DNA of 64,000 bases from SZUA-265 sp965651905. Lineage in GTDB: Bacteria > Myxococcota_A > Polyangia > Polyangiales > Polyangiaceae. The position numbers and the translations under genes are program-made. Within the stretch, counting starts at the first letter, position 1, and each line of letters opens with the position of its first letter. The stretch spans positions 62,001 through 126,000 of the forward strand of contig CBFGUG010000004.1 in assembly GCA_965651905.1 (NCBI GenBank), read 5' to 3'. Positions 17,605 to 25,802 of the stretch are shown here, one piece after another. The notes below the pieces were generated by a model that was given only the letters and a program-made list of their open reading frames with translations, had not been told where the DNA came from and did not search any database.

Positions 17605-18456
17605 GTGGCTGAGCCCAAGTTTTCACTCTTCCCGCAGAAGCCTCGTTCGCGAAAGCCGAGCTACGTGCGGCAGCTGGGTGCGGGAACTGTCTCCCGCCTG
17701 TGGTTCGTCACTCGCGCACTCACCACATTGTTGCGCGCGTTTGCCGCCTATTTCGAAGAGGGAGCCGCCGCCGCCGCAGTGTCTCGTCGAGTGACCGTGC
17801 GCCAAGTCTTTTTCACGGGTTTCGAAGCGCTACCCCTGGTCAGCGTGATGGCGCTGCTCGTCGGTGCGACGATCATCATTCAAGCGCAATTGGTTACCGC
17901 GCTGCCGGGTGAGATTCTCGGAAAAATGTTGGTAGCAGTCGTGTTGCGTGAAGTTGCCCCGCTCACCACGGCGCTCGTCGTCGCTGGGCGTTCGGGCACG
18001 GCGATATCCACGGAACTCGGCAACATGAAAGTGAACGACGAAGTGTTGGCGTTGGTGTCGTTGGGCATCAATCCGCATCGTTTCGTCGTCTTGCCGCGAC
18101 TGATTGGTACCGTCGTCAGTGTTTTGGTGCTGACCGTGTATTTCGGCGCGTTGGCAATATTGGGGGGGTTCTTGGTCACCTTGGTGATTGGGGCGCCTTC
18201 GTTTCTGGCGATGCGCGCGGGGTTCGCGGACGCGCTCGTGCCGCTCGACTTCCCCTTGTTCGTTCTCAAGGGCGCTGGGCTGGGGGTGATCATCGGCTGG
18301 CTCGCGTGTCATTTTGGGCTCGAGGTAGGGGCGTCCCCAACCGAAGTCCCCATGCGGGCCAGCCAAGCAGTAGTGTTCGGCATGTTGGCGTGCGTAGTCT
18401 TCAACACCGTGGTGACGGTCACGTTCTACTACTTCGCGGGGCCACCGATTCAGTGA
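17605..18456 (+). CDS. mlaE: MlaE-family ABC transporter permease
   Basis: The 283-residue permease has the MlaE/YrbE signature: FTGFEALPLVSVMALLVGA, the conserved EVAPLTTALVVAGRSGTAISTELGNMKVNDE loop in two parts, and SLGINPHRFVVLPRLI. About five to six membrane helices follow the amphipathic N-terminus. It belongs to a lipid (phospholipid) transport ABC system of MlaFEDB type. GTG 17605 is chosen because GAAGG lies 7 nt upstream; the TTG at 17599 is too near it. It is followed 40 bp later by a divergent MlaF-like ATPase, but no MCE (MlaD) gene is beside them. Confidence 0.92.
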   Translation: MAEPKFSLFPQKPRSRKPSYVRQLGAGTVSRLWFVTRALTTLLRAFAAYFEEGAAAAAVSRRVTVRQVFFTGFEALPLVSVMALLVGATIIIQAQLVTALPGEILGKMLVAVVLREVAPLTTALVVAGRSGTAISTELGNMKVNDEVLALVSLGINPHRFVVLPRLIGTVVSVLVLTVYFGALAILGGFLVTLVIGAPSFLAMRAGFADALVPLDFPLFVLKGAGLGVIIGWLACHFGLEVGASPTEVPMRASQAVVFGMLACVVFNTVVTVTFYYFAGPPIQ

Positions 18457-18496
18457 ATCGACGAGAGCCGCAGCAAGTGGGACAGTCGAGGCCTCG

Positions 18497-19198
18497 ATGT
18501 CCGGCCTAGTTCTCCAACACGCTACGTTTGGCTACGACGACACGCCCGTTCTGAACGGCGCCAGCATGCGTCTGGCGAAAGGCGAAAGTGCTGTCGTCGT
18601 CGGTGCTAACGGGTCGGGCAAGTCCACGCTGCTTTATGTCTGCGCGGGCTTGTTGCCCCTTCACAAGGGAGTTCTGCAGCTGGGTGGGGTGAAAGTGGAT
18701 GCGTTGCACCCCGCGGCGCTTTTTCGACAGGGGATCCGCTGCGGCGTGGTCTTTCAAGAAGGTGGATTGCTGTCGAATATGAACGCATTGGCGAACGTCG
18801 CTCTGCCGCTGCGTTACCATCAAGACTTGCTCGGGTTGGATTTGGAAACCATCGAAGCCAGAGCGAAACGCGCGCTCGATCGCGTACGGGTCCCGCAGGC
18901 CCAATACTACTCTCTCCCCGCCCATCTCTCGTTCGGTGTGCGCAAGCGTTTGGCGCTGGCGCGAGCCATGGCTATTGAGCCAAATTTCTTCTTCTTTGAC
19001 GACCCCGACGTCGGTTTGGATCCGTCGACCGCAGCCATGGTGCACGAGATACTGTGTCAGTATCGCGATGATCCGGGGGTCACCATGTTGGTGGCTACCA
19101 ATCGTGATCTGTTGATAGACAGGTTGCAGGTACGCGGGCTCGTCCTCTACGCAGGCTTGCTCGGCGAGCAAACGGGACAGGCCCATTCCGTCCCCTGA
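18497..19198 (+). CDS. MlaF-like ABC ATPase with altered catalytic residues
   Basis: The 233-residue ATPase follows mlaE and should energise it. Walker A is intact (GANGSGKST, K42) and a Q-loop is present (VVFQEGG, Q87). Three features deviate. The signature motif reads LSFGVRKR instead of LSGGQ/M-xxR. Walker B ends FFFFDDP, giving Asp169 where the catalytic Glu normally stands. The H-loop reads LVATNRD, with Asn202 for the switch His. ATP binding seems possible, but hydrolysis may be slow or lost. Spacing to the 5-formyl-THF cyclo-ligase gene is 10 bp, so the three genes look co-transcribed. Confidence 0.85.
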   Translation: MSGLVLQHATFGYDDTPVLNGASMRLAKGESAVVVGANGSGKSTLLYVCAGLLPLHKGVLQLGGVKVDALHPAALFRQGIRCGVVFQEGGLLSNMNALANVALPLRYHQDLLGLDLETIEARAKRALDRVRVPQAQYYSLPAHLSFGVRKRLALARAMAIEPNFFFFDDPDVGLDPSTAAMVHEILCQYRDDPGVTMLVATNRDLLIDRLQVRGLVLYAGLLGEQTGQAHSVP

Positions 19199-19208
19199 AT
19201 GCGATTCG

Positions 19209-19787
19209 ATGACGGAGAAACAACTCAAAGCAGCGCTGCGGCTTCAGCTGCGTAAGGGTCGCGGCATGCTGTCCGAGCCAGATTGGTTGCGGCGCAGCGC
19301 AGCGATCTGTGACGCGCTACTGAGCCTTCCCATCGTCGCGAATGTCGACAGCGTTGCGCTGTTCTGGCCGATGCTGGAACGCCGTGAAGTGGACCTTCGG
19401 TCGCTAGACACCGAGTTCAGAAGACGCGGCTGTCGTGTGGCGTACCCGCATATGGCAGATGGCTGGGGTTTCCGCTGGACTTCGTCGAGCGACGACCTGG
19501 TAGTGAGTTCCCGAGGCTTTCTCGAGCCGGGCGCAGGCTGTCAGACGGTCGAACCCGGCGACCTGGCCATCGTAGTCGTGCCCGCGCTGGCGATTACCGA
19601 AACGGGCCAACGCTTGGGGTATGGCGCGGGCTTCTACGATCGCGCGCTAGCGACGTTTGGAAGCAGCGTCGAGAGCATCGGCGTGGTTTACGCGTTCGAG
19701 CTGGTTTCGTCACTGCCCGTTGCCAAGCACGATCGAGCCGTCGACTGGATCGTGACGGATGAGCGAACTCTACAGGCACGACGCTGA
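19209..19787 (+). CDS. 5-formyltetrahydrofolate cyclo-ligase
   Basis: The 192-residue protein is of normal length for the family and has a Lys/Arg-rich start (KQLKAALRLQLRKGR), VALFWPMLERREVDL, AYPHMADGWGFRW and the signature VPALAITETGQRLGYGAGFYDRAL written in two parts as VPALAIT and GQRLGYGAGFYDR. The enzyme converts 5-formyl-THF to 5,10-methenyl-THF with ATP. Its stop faces the fur stop, with 6 bp between them. Confidence 0.9.
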   Translation: MTEKQLKAALRLQLRKGRGMLSEPDWLRRSAAICDALLSLPIVANVDSVALFWPMLERREVDLRSLDTEFRRRGCRVAYPHMADGWGFRWTSSSDDLVVSSRGFLEPGAGCQTVEPGDLAIVVVPALAITETGQRLGYGAGFYDRALATFGSSVESIGVVYAFELVSSLPVAKHDRAVDWIVTDERTLQARR

Positions 19788-19793
19788 CAGCGC

Positions 19794-20309
19794 CTACTTG
19801 CGCTTGCCTGGCGTCTTCTTCTGAGTGCACTCGGGTGAGTTGCACAAGCCGTACAGTTCGTGCTTGTGATCGACGACCGTAAATCCGTAGCGCTGTGCGA
19901 TACGGTCTTGCAGTTCTTCGATGAGCGGCTCTTCGAATTCTTGAATCTTGCCGCATTCGACGCAGATCAAGTGATCGTGGTGTGCGTCCTCGTCGGCGAG
20001 TTCGTAGCGCGTCATGCCGTCGCTGAACTTGTGCTCGTGGGCGATGCCCCCAGCCGCGAGCATTTTCATGGTGCGGTAGACCGTGGCGTAGCCGATGCCT
20101 GGATCTACCTTGCGGGCGCTTTCCAGTAGGTCGTCGATCGTCAGGTGATCGGTCGACGAGAAGAACACCTCGATGATGGCGCGACGCTGCCCAGTGGAGC
20201 GCAGCCCCTGTTCAGCCATGTACGTGTCGAGCTGATCGCGCAGACGACCGACGTTTGGTGTTTTCGCGGGTTCTCCCGCTTGTGCTCGGCGTGTTTCCCC
20301 GCTGCCCAT
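19794..20309 (-). CDS. fur: Fur family metalloregulator
   Basis: From ATG 20309 the protein is 171 residues with a 20-residue N-terminal extension. The winged-helix DNA-binding part includes GLRSTGQRRAIIEVFF and GIGYATVYRTMKML. The metal region has HHDHLICVECGKIQEFEEPLIEEL, and cysteine pairs C116/C119 and C156/C161 form a structural zinc site. The regulatory ligands around H110-H113 and the later DHKHELYG histidines are kept, so it should be functional; Fur is favoured over Zur or PerR by overall sequence. It starts 1 nt after the stop of the degenerate P-type ATPase gene, as last gene of the argD-argF operon. No Shine-Dalgarno is visible, so translation is probably coupled. Confidence 0.88.
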   Translation of the reverse strand: MGSGETRRAQAGEPAKTPNVGRLRDQLDTYMAEQGLRSTGQRRAIIEVFFSSTDHLTIDDLLESARKVDPGIGYATVYRTMKMLAAGGIAHEHKFSDGMTRYELADEDAHHDHLICVECGKIQEFEEPLIEELQDRIAQRYGFTVVDHKHELYGLCNSPECTQKKTPGKRK

Positions 20310-20310
20310 G

Positions 20311-22764
20311 TCAGGAGGTATGCGAAGATTCTGGCGCGGGGTCAAGCTGCGCGGTCCCGCTGCCAGTCGGTCGTTGTGTCGGGAGACTCGCGGCGGCCGC
20401 AATCGTGGCGACCATGCATGCCAGCGGGATGAAGGAAACGGGGGCAGAAAAGGCCACCACACCCAACACGGCGGTGACGCCCCCACCGAATGAAATCATC
20501 ACACTACGCAGGGCGTCTCGCCGGCACTGGTGTGCCAACCTGAGCGCCAGCGCGGCCTTCTGGACCTCGTTCGTGGCGAGTTCCACGTCGTAGTCCATGT
20601 TCTGCGTGCCTGCGCTGGGCAATGCGACCGAAACGCTGGCGGCCGTCAGAGCGACTTCATCCATGGGGCTACGCCCAATCACGGCGACGTAGGCGCCCCC
20701 GCTCCGCAGACGCTGAACCTCGCGTCCTCGTTCTGGTGGCAAGACCTCGGGACGAATGTGGTCGATGTCGATGGTACGTCCGAGAGCCTCACACGACTTA
20801 CGAGCGTCACCCGATAACATGACGGGCTCGATGCCCGCGTCGAGTAAGTGTTGTACCGCCGCGCGGGCTCCGCCGCGCAGGCCGTCTTGCAGAGCCAAAA
20901 TTCCCACCAAGTGTCCCCCCAGGGCGACGAGCAACACGGTCCTGCCCATGGCTTCGAGTTCCGTGATGCGCGATTCCGCTCTGGCAATGCTCACTCGTTG
21001 TCGCAGCAGTAGCGCGCGCGAGCCCACGACCAGGGGCTGCCCGTTGCTGGCGACCGCCGTCACGCCCAGTCCGTGTTCCGCCTGGGGACTGCGCACGGCG
21101 TCGGGAGTCACCCCACGGGCTCTCGCCGCCCGGGCCAGTGCCACCGCGCTGGGGCTCTGCTCCGACTTGGCGGCGCCAGCGGCGAGGGCTAACACCTCGT
21201 CGCTGGTGAGACTGTCCGCTTCGATGCTCGAGAGTTCTGGCTCGCCCAAGAGCAAGGTGCCTCGCGCACAAAAAACGGCCGTGGATACCCGTCCCGTTGC
21301 ATCGAGTGACGCAGCGCTGCGAAACACGACTCCGTGCTGCAGGCCCTCTTGCACGGCGAGTGCAACTCGCGCGCCCGCTAGTCGGCTGATCGCGGGCGAT
21401 AGCAGGGCTCCCGCACAAGCTAGCGTGACCAGCGCCAGCTGCACCCACGACTCGCTTGCGGTCATCACGACCGCGATGCCTGCTGCCGTGATCAGTGGCG
21501 CACCCCGCACCGACAGCTTCTTGGCCAACCCTACGACGGGAGCGTGGTCTTCCGCTCGGCGCGCGGGGTCGTTGGTCAGGCGGTCCCAATGCCGATCGAG
21601 ACCAGTCCAGCGCACGGTTGCACGAAGTTGACCGCTGGCGAGACTGGCACCAGCGTAGATGAAGTCTTCGGGCCCAGCAGGGTAGGCGGCCCCTGCGCGA
21701 TACCACGGATGGACCTCCGCGGTGCCCGCCACGATGGTGACGTCTGCCACCACGGTTTCTCCAGCGTGAACGACGATTTCCTCGCCTGGACGAAGCTCAG
21801 CTGCCGCGACGCTCTCGACTTCTCCTCCCACTACGCGAGAAGCGTCCTGAGCGAGCCACGCGTGTTGCGCGGCGAGTTGGCGGTCCACTTTGCGGTACGC
21901 GCGTCGGAGCAAGAGCAGAGTTCCGCTAGAGGTCGCAAGCAGTGTCGCGCAGAAACTCCAAGCCGCGTCGTGTTCGGGGTGCCCCGTTTGCCAAGCCACC
22001 GCGCCCACGAGGAACGACAATACGTTCAGCAGCGTCGACGTTGCCGAATGACGACGGTCGCTGACGCGCTCGAAACGGAACCAGTAGACGATTAGGCAAG
22101 CGTTACCCAGTAGCAGCAATCCGGCTCGTAGCGCGGTGGTGAGCGTCGACTGTTGCGCTAGAACCAGGCCGATCGCCAAACAACCGAACGTCAGCGCCGT
22201 GGACAGCAGTCGTTCTCGCGAAAGAACAGGCGTGCCTGTGGCCGCGTTTCGTTGGGCCTGTGTCGAACCCTCGCCTACTCGCACTCGCTGCGAATCCCGT
22301 CCCGCGGTAAGGGCCCGGGTAGTGGCGTTCGCGGTCTCAGCGTCGTGACGTCGTTCGTACCGTGCTTGATTGGGGCTGACCTGCGTCTGGGTTTTCTTCG
22401 CTCGCCCGTGATCGCCCGCGTCGTCGCCGAATGACTCTCGCAGGGTGTTTTCGTTCTCGTCCTCGTTCTCGAGCCGCGGCGCGCTGCGCTCGCTCGATTC
22501 GAAACGGCGTTCGTCACTCACGCGTTCGGATGAGGTGTTGCCGTGGGATGAATCTCGACGTGGCAACGGCGAAACGCGGCTCTTGGTGTTTCGACTCGGT
22601 GACTCGTCGGGCGAGTACGAATCCGCGCAACGGCTGCTGCAAAAGTAGAAGAATCGGTTACCGAGCAACCGCACCCGGGCTGCTCTCAGCGGATCGACGG
22701 ACGTGCCGCAACTGGCACAGTCCGTCGAGTCCCGTGCTTCCCCTAGGTCATCCAGGCCGGACAT
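20311..22764 (-). CDS. Degenerate P1B-type ATPase homologue with N-terminal Cys4 domain
   Basis: The 817-residue open frame has the layout of a heavy-metal P-type ATPase. Residues 16-46 hold CASC...FCSSRC, a TRASH/YHS-like treble clef. A charged linker (50-180) and membrane helices follow from about 185. The A domain is recognisable, but TGE reads AGA (357-359). The ion-binding CPC reads CAG (450-452). DKTGT reads CARGT (499-503), so Cys499 replaces the phosphorylated Asp. The SEHP motif reads SEQS (534-537). GDGxND reads GRSPMD (697-702). MLSGD (649-653) is kept. It cannot work as a normal pump. The gene overlaps argF by 17 bp and ends 1 nt before fur. A sensory, scaffold or metal-chaperone role is inference. 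Confidence 0.85.
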   Translation of the reverse strand: MSGLDDLGEARDSTDCASCGTSVDPLRAARVRLLGNRFFYFCSSRCADSYSPDESPSRNTKSRVSPLPRRDSSHGNTSSERVSDERRFESSERSAPRLENEDENENTLRESFGDDAGDHGRAKKTQTQVSPNQARYERRHDAETANATTRALTAGRDSQRVRVGEGSTQAQRNAATGTPVLSRERLLSTALTFGCLAIGLVLAQQSTLTTALRAGLLLLGNACLIVYWFRFERVSDRRHSATSTLLNVLSFLVGAVAWQTGHPEHDAAWSFCATLLATSSGTLLLLRRAYRKVDRQLAAQHAWLAQDASRVVGGEVESVAAAELRPGEEIVVHAGETVVADVTIVAGTAEVHPWYRAGAAYPAGPEDFIYAGASLASGQLRATVRWTGLDRHWDRLTNDPARRAEDHAPVVGLAKKLSVRGAPLITAAGIAVVMTASESWVQLALVTLACAGALLSPAISRLAGARVALAVQEGLQHGVVFRSAASLDATGRVSTAVFCARGTLLLGEPELSSIEADSLTSDEVLALAAGAAKSEQSPSAVALARAARARGVTPDAVRSPQAEHGLGVTAVASNGQPLVVGSRALLLRQRVSIARAESRITELEAMGRTVLLVALGGHLVGILALQDGLRGGARAAVQHLLDAGIEPVMLSGDARKSCEALGRTIDIDHIRPEVLPPERGREVQRLRSGGAYVAVIGRSPMDEVALTAASVSVALPSAGTQNMDYDVELATNEVQKAALALRLAHQCRRDALRSVMISFGGGVTAVLGVVAFSAPVSFIPLACMVATIAAAASLPTQRPTGSGTAQLDPAPESSHTS

Positions 22765-23665
22765 CGAGCGCCCAACACAGCGCGGCCTTGGACGTGTGCA
22801 GGCGCGCTTCAGCCTGATCCCACACGCGACTTTGAGGACCGTCGATCACTTCGGCGCTGATTTCTTCCTCACGGTGCGCGGGCAAACAGTGCAACGCGAT
22901 GGCGCTCGGATCGGCGAGCTTCATCAAGCTGGCGTCGACGCAGAAGCCGTCGAACGCCCGCGAGCGTGCTTTTGCCTCTTCTTCCTGACCCATGCTCGCG
23001 AAAACGTCGGTGTTCACCACGTGAGCACCGTTGCAGGCGACCTTCGGATCGGACGTGACGCTCACTTTCCCGCCCCTGGCGTTGGCAGCCTTCACCGCGC
23101 CGTCGTCTGGCTGGTATCCGTTCGGGCAAGCTACCGTGAGCTCGAGCTCGAGGAGACCTGCCGCTTCGATCCACGAGTTGGCCATGTTGTTTCCGTCGCC
23201 TACCCAGGCGTAACGCAAACCGTCGAGCTTGCCGAATTCGCGCCTGACGGTTTGCAGATCGGCGAGCAATTGCATCGGGTGCCCGGCGTCAGTCAGCGCG
23301 TTGAGCACGGGCACGCTGCTGGCTTCGGCCAGCCCGCGCAGCGTCGCATCGGAAAAAGTGCGGAAGGTGATCGCATGAACCATGCGCGAAAGAACTCGAG
23401 CCGTGTCTTCGATCGGCTCGCCGCGACCCATCTGGGAGCCGGCTTTGGTCAGTACCAAGGGATGCCCCCCGAGTTCACTCACCGCTACTTCCAGCGACAC
23501 GCGTGTGCGCGTCGAAGCCTTTTCGAACACCAAGGCGACGCTCCGCCCAGCCAGTAGCTGACGGTGCGCCGCATTCCCACGTTGGTCTTTGAAGACGTCG
23601 GCATCGTCGAGCAACTGCAGCAGGCCGTCTTTGCCCGCGTCACTCAGGGTCAAGAAGTGTTTCAT
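22748..23665 (-). CDS. argF: Ornithine carbamoyltransferase
   Basis: The 305-residue enzyme has the carbamoyl phosphate loop FEKASTRTRVSLE, the QMGRGEPIEDTARVLSRM segment, DAGHPMQLLADL (HPMQ where HPCQ/HPTQ is usual) and the ornithine-binding HCLPAHREEEI. It converts ornithine and carbamoyl phosphate to citrulline in arginine biosynthesis. It overlaps the argD stop by 4 bp (ATGA), and its own 3' end overlaps the degenerate ATPase gene by 17 bp, so the operon continues into unrelated functions. Confidence 0.95.
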   Translation of the reverse strand: MKHFLTLSDAGKDGLLQLLDDADVFKDQRGNAAHRQLLAGRSVALVFEKASTRTRVSLEVAVSELGGHPLVLTKAGSQMGRGEPIEDTARVLSRMVHAITFRTFSDATLRGLAEASSVPVLNALTDAGHPMQLLADLQTVRREFGKLDGLRYAWVGDGNNMANSWIEAAGLLELELTVACPNGYQPDDGAVKAANARGGKVSVTSDPKVACNGAHVVNTDVFASMGQEEEAKARSRAFDGFCVDASLMKLADPSAIALHCLPAHREEEISAEVIDGPQSRVWDQAEARLHTSKAALCWALDVRPG

Positions 23666-24867
23666 TGGCTAACTCCGAGAATGTCGTCGACCAGCGCCAC
23701 GCCTTCGTCCAACTCGGCTTCCGTCACGATCAGTGGGGGAGCGAAACGCAGACTAGTACCCCCAGCGATGGTGAGCAGCAAGCCAGCGTCGCGCAGCTTG
23801 GCCAACACCTCACGAGCGTCGAGCCTAGCGTCCAGTTCGATGGCTTGAAGTAAGCCCAGGCCACGCACTTGCGAGACGGCGTTGGGGTGTTTCTCCTGCA
23901 GGGCGCGCAAACGCTGGCTGAGCGCTTCACCCATTGCCTTACTGCGGGCAACCAGGTCGTCACGCTGGATGATTTCGAGAACCGTCAGTGCCGTGCGGCT
24001 GGCGAGGGGGTTGCCGCCAAAGGTGGTGCCGTGGCTGCCTGGGGGAAGTGCATTTTCCAGGCGCGCTTGGCACAACATCGCGCCGATCGGAAAACCCGCG
24101 CCGAGGCCCTTGGCGAGCGCAACTGCATCAGGCTTCACTCCCGCGTGTTCACAAGCCAAAAACGTCCCCGTGCGGCCGATACCCGTTTGGATTTCGTCCG
24201 CGATCAGCATTGCACCGCTTTCGTCTGCGATCTTGCGCAGCGCTGACAGGAAACCTGCGGGGGCTGGGATCACACCACCTTCACCTTGGACGGGCTCGAC
24301 GATGATGGCGGCGACGTCCGGACCCATCGCGCTTGCCACCGCCTCGTGATCGCCGTACGGCACGTGAGTGACGTTACCCAGGGGACCAAATCCGTCACGG
24401 TAAGTGGCCTGGCCGGTCGCGGCCAGCGCTCCCATGGTGCGCCCATGAAACGACTTGGCGAATGCGATCACGCGGTGACGATCTGGCTGTCCCGCGTCGA
24501 AGAAGTATCTACGCGCGAGCTTCAGACACGCCTCGATCGCTTCCGTGCCCGAGTTACAGAAGAACGCGCGCGCCATCTGCGTGCGTTTGCACAATGCCTC
24601 AGCCAGCAGAACGTTCGGTTCGTTGAAGAAATAGTTGGACGTGTGCGTCAGCTTTCCGACCTGATCAGCGATCGCTGCTCGAAGCTCGGGGTGCGCGTGA
24701 CCCAAGGTGTTAACCGCGATGCCACCACTCAGGTCCAGGTATCGTCGGCCTGCCGTGTCCCATACCTCGCAACCTTTGCCGTGGCTCAGCACGAACGCGG
24801 GTTGACGGTAGTTTTGGTAGAGGTAGGTGTGGCCGAGGTCGACTAGTTCTTTTTCGGTGTGAGACAT
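23662..24867 (-). CDS. argD: Acetylornithine aminotransferase
   Basis: From ATG 24867 (MSHTEKELVDLG) the enzyme is 401 residues, a normal length for class III PLP transaminases of ArgD type. It shows FFCNSGTEAIEACLKLAR, FHGRTMGALAATGQ, EPVQGEGG, LIADEIQTGIGRTG and the PLP lysine in VALAKGLGAGFPIGAM, followed by HGTTFGGNPLA. It transfers an amino group to N-acetylglutamate semialdehyde. It heads the argD-argF-ATPase-fur operon. The frame upstream of the chosen start is open for 46 codons but not conserved-looking. Confidence 0.95.
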   Translation of the reverse strand: MSHTEKELVDLGHTYLYQNYRQPAFVLSHGKGCEVWDTAGRRYLDLSGGIAVNTLGHAHPELRAAIADQVGKLTHTSNYFFNEPNVLLAEALCKRTQMARAFFCNSGTEAIEACLKLARRYFFDAGQPDRHRVIAFAKSFHGRTMGALAATGQATYRDGFGPLGNVTHVPYGDHEAVASAMGPDVAAIIVEPVQGEGGVIPAPAGFLSALRKIADESGAMLIADEIQTGIGRTGTFLACEHAGVKPDAVALAKGLGAGFPIGAMLCQARLENALPPGSHGTTFGGNPLASRTALTVLEIIQRDDLVARSKAMGEALSQRLRALQEKHPNAVSQVRGLGLLQAIELDARLDAREVLAKLRDAGLLLTIAGGTSLRFAPPLIVTEAELDEGVALVDDILGVSQ

Positions 24868-24998
24868 TGGGAACGCCGAGAGTGGGTGTCGTGGGTCAGA
24901 ACGCGAACGCCGGGCGAGGCCCGAAACGTGGCGCAATCGAAAATGGGAGGGCTTGATAGCGCCAAACGCCAGCGTTTGCACAGCCACTGAACAAAATG

Positions 24999-25033
24999 AC
25001 CGCACGAGCTCGGCGAGTGGCCAAGCGTGCGGT
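24999..25033. repeat. Inverted repeat upstream of argD
   Basis: Perfect 8-bp arms ACCGCACG (24999-25006) and CGTGCGGT (25026-25033) are separated by 19 bp, in the 257 bp between the HU gene and argD. A second imperfect inverted repeat (GAACGCTCTC and GAGAGTGCGTTC) lies just beside it at about 25053-25084. These could be hairpins of the HU transcript or an operator or leader element for the arg operon. No ARG box was recognised. Confidence 0.4.
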
Positions 25034-25099
25034 CCGATTCGAAGTGTTGCGTCGCGAACGCTCTCGGTTTGGGAGAGTGCGTTCAGTACTGGGCGTCGT

Positions 25100-25118
25100 G
25101 GTTCGGGTTTGCCGAACC
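25100..25118 (-). terminator. Possible terminator after the HU gene
   Basis: Seven-base arms GGTTCGG and CCGAACC around a 5-base loop form a compact hairpin 7 nt after the HU stop codon on the minus strand. There is no clear U-tract, so it is a weak intrinsic candidate. Confidence 0.45.
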
Positions 25119-25125
25119 GGTCAGG

Positions 25126-25437
25126 TCACTGGACCTGGTCTTTGAGCGCTTTCAGCACGCTGGCGCGAACGGTCTTGCTCGCGGGCTTGGCGGGGATGGT
25201 CATCGGCTGTCGCGTGTGGGGATTGATACCCTGACGCTCTTCCGTGGCCTTCTTGACGACCACGCGCAGCTTGACCAAGCCCGGCACGACGAACTCGCCC
25301 GCTTCTTCGCTGTTGAGCTCCTTCGACGCGAGGTCGTTGAGAGCGTCCAAAACTCGGTTGACGGTCTTTTTCTCGAGTTCCGTCATCGTCGAGATTTCGG
25401 TCACGACCTGAGCCTTCGTCAATCGCTTGCCAGCCAT
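25126..25437 (-). CDS. HU family DNA-binding protein
   Basis: From ATG 25437, which has a strong AGGAGGA 7 nt upstream, the protein is 103 residues. It shows the HU/IHF fold: KRLTKAQVVTEISTMTELEKK, then EFVVPGLVKLRVVVKKA and the DNA-clamping arm GINPHTRQPMTIPAK. It differs a little from canonical HU (RVVVKKATEERQG replaces the usual F-x-x-RxAR... stretch), like the HU-like proteins common in deltaproteobacteria. It should bind and bend chromosomal DNA. Monocistronic, with a likely terminator hairpin just after the stop. Confidence 0.9.
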   Translation of the reverse strand: MAGKRLTKAQVVTEISTMTELEKKTVNRVLDALNDLASKELNSEEAGEFVVPGLVKLRVVVKKATEERQGINPHTRQPMTIPAKPASKTVRASVLKALKDQVQ

Positions 25438-25802
25438 GAAAATTCCTCCTGCCTTAGTGCGATGCGCTCCATCCAGCGGCGCCATCGCTAAGCACCGGGC
25501 CACGAGTAACAGGGCACTTTTCGCCTTTCAAGCGGAATTGCCTGGGCGATCCGCCGTCCGGCGGCCGCGCGCGGCAGGACGAATCACTCACGCTCAGCAA
25601 TGCCATCCCGCCTCAACCGCTGAACCCACTCCTACGCCTTCGCCGGCAACCCGATGCTGCGCCTTGGTGGATAGAGAAAAGAGTAGTGATTACAGGTGCT
25701 TGTTGTGTTTCTGGTGACGACGCCTGGGGCCTGCGAATGGTTCTGACACAGTGAAACACGACGGTTCGGCAGTTTCTCCCAAGCGGCCTTGCCGGCCGGA
25801 AT
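25438..25802. other. Intergenic region between ybeY and HU gene
   Basis: This 365-bp stretch should hold the HU promoter, and at its right end the 3' end of ybeY. It is locally less GC-rich around 25670-25770 (GAGAAAAGAGTAGTGATTAC and GTTGTGTTTCTGG). No gene is supported. Confidence 0.4.

Noticed and set aside
20308..20493. Short plus-strand ORF with a perfect AGGAGGT before its ATG
   Set aside because: It lies antisense to the ATPase 3' end, has no recognisable product, and the match to a ribosome binding site is probably chance.
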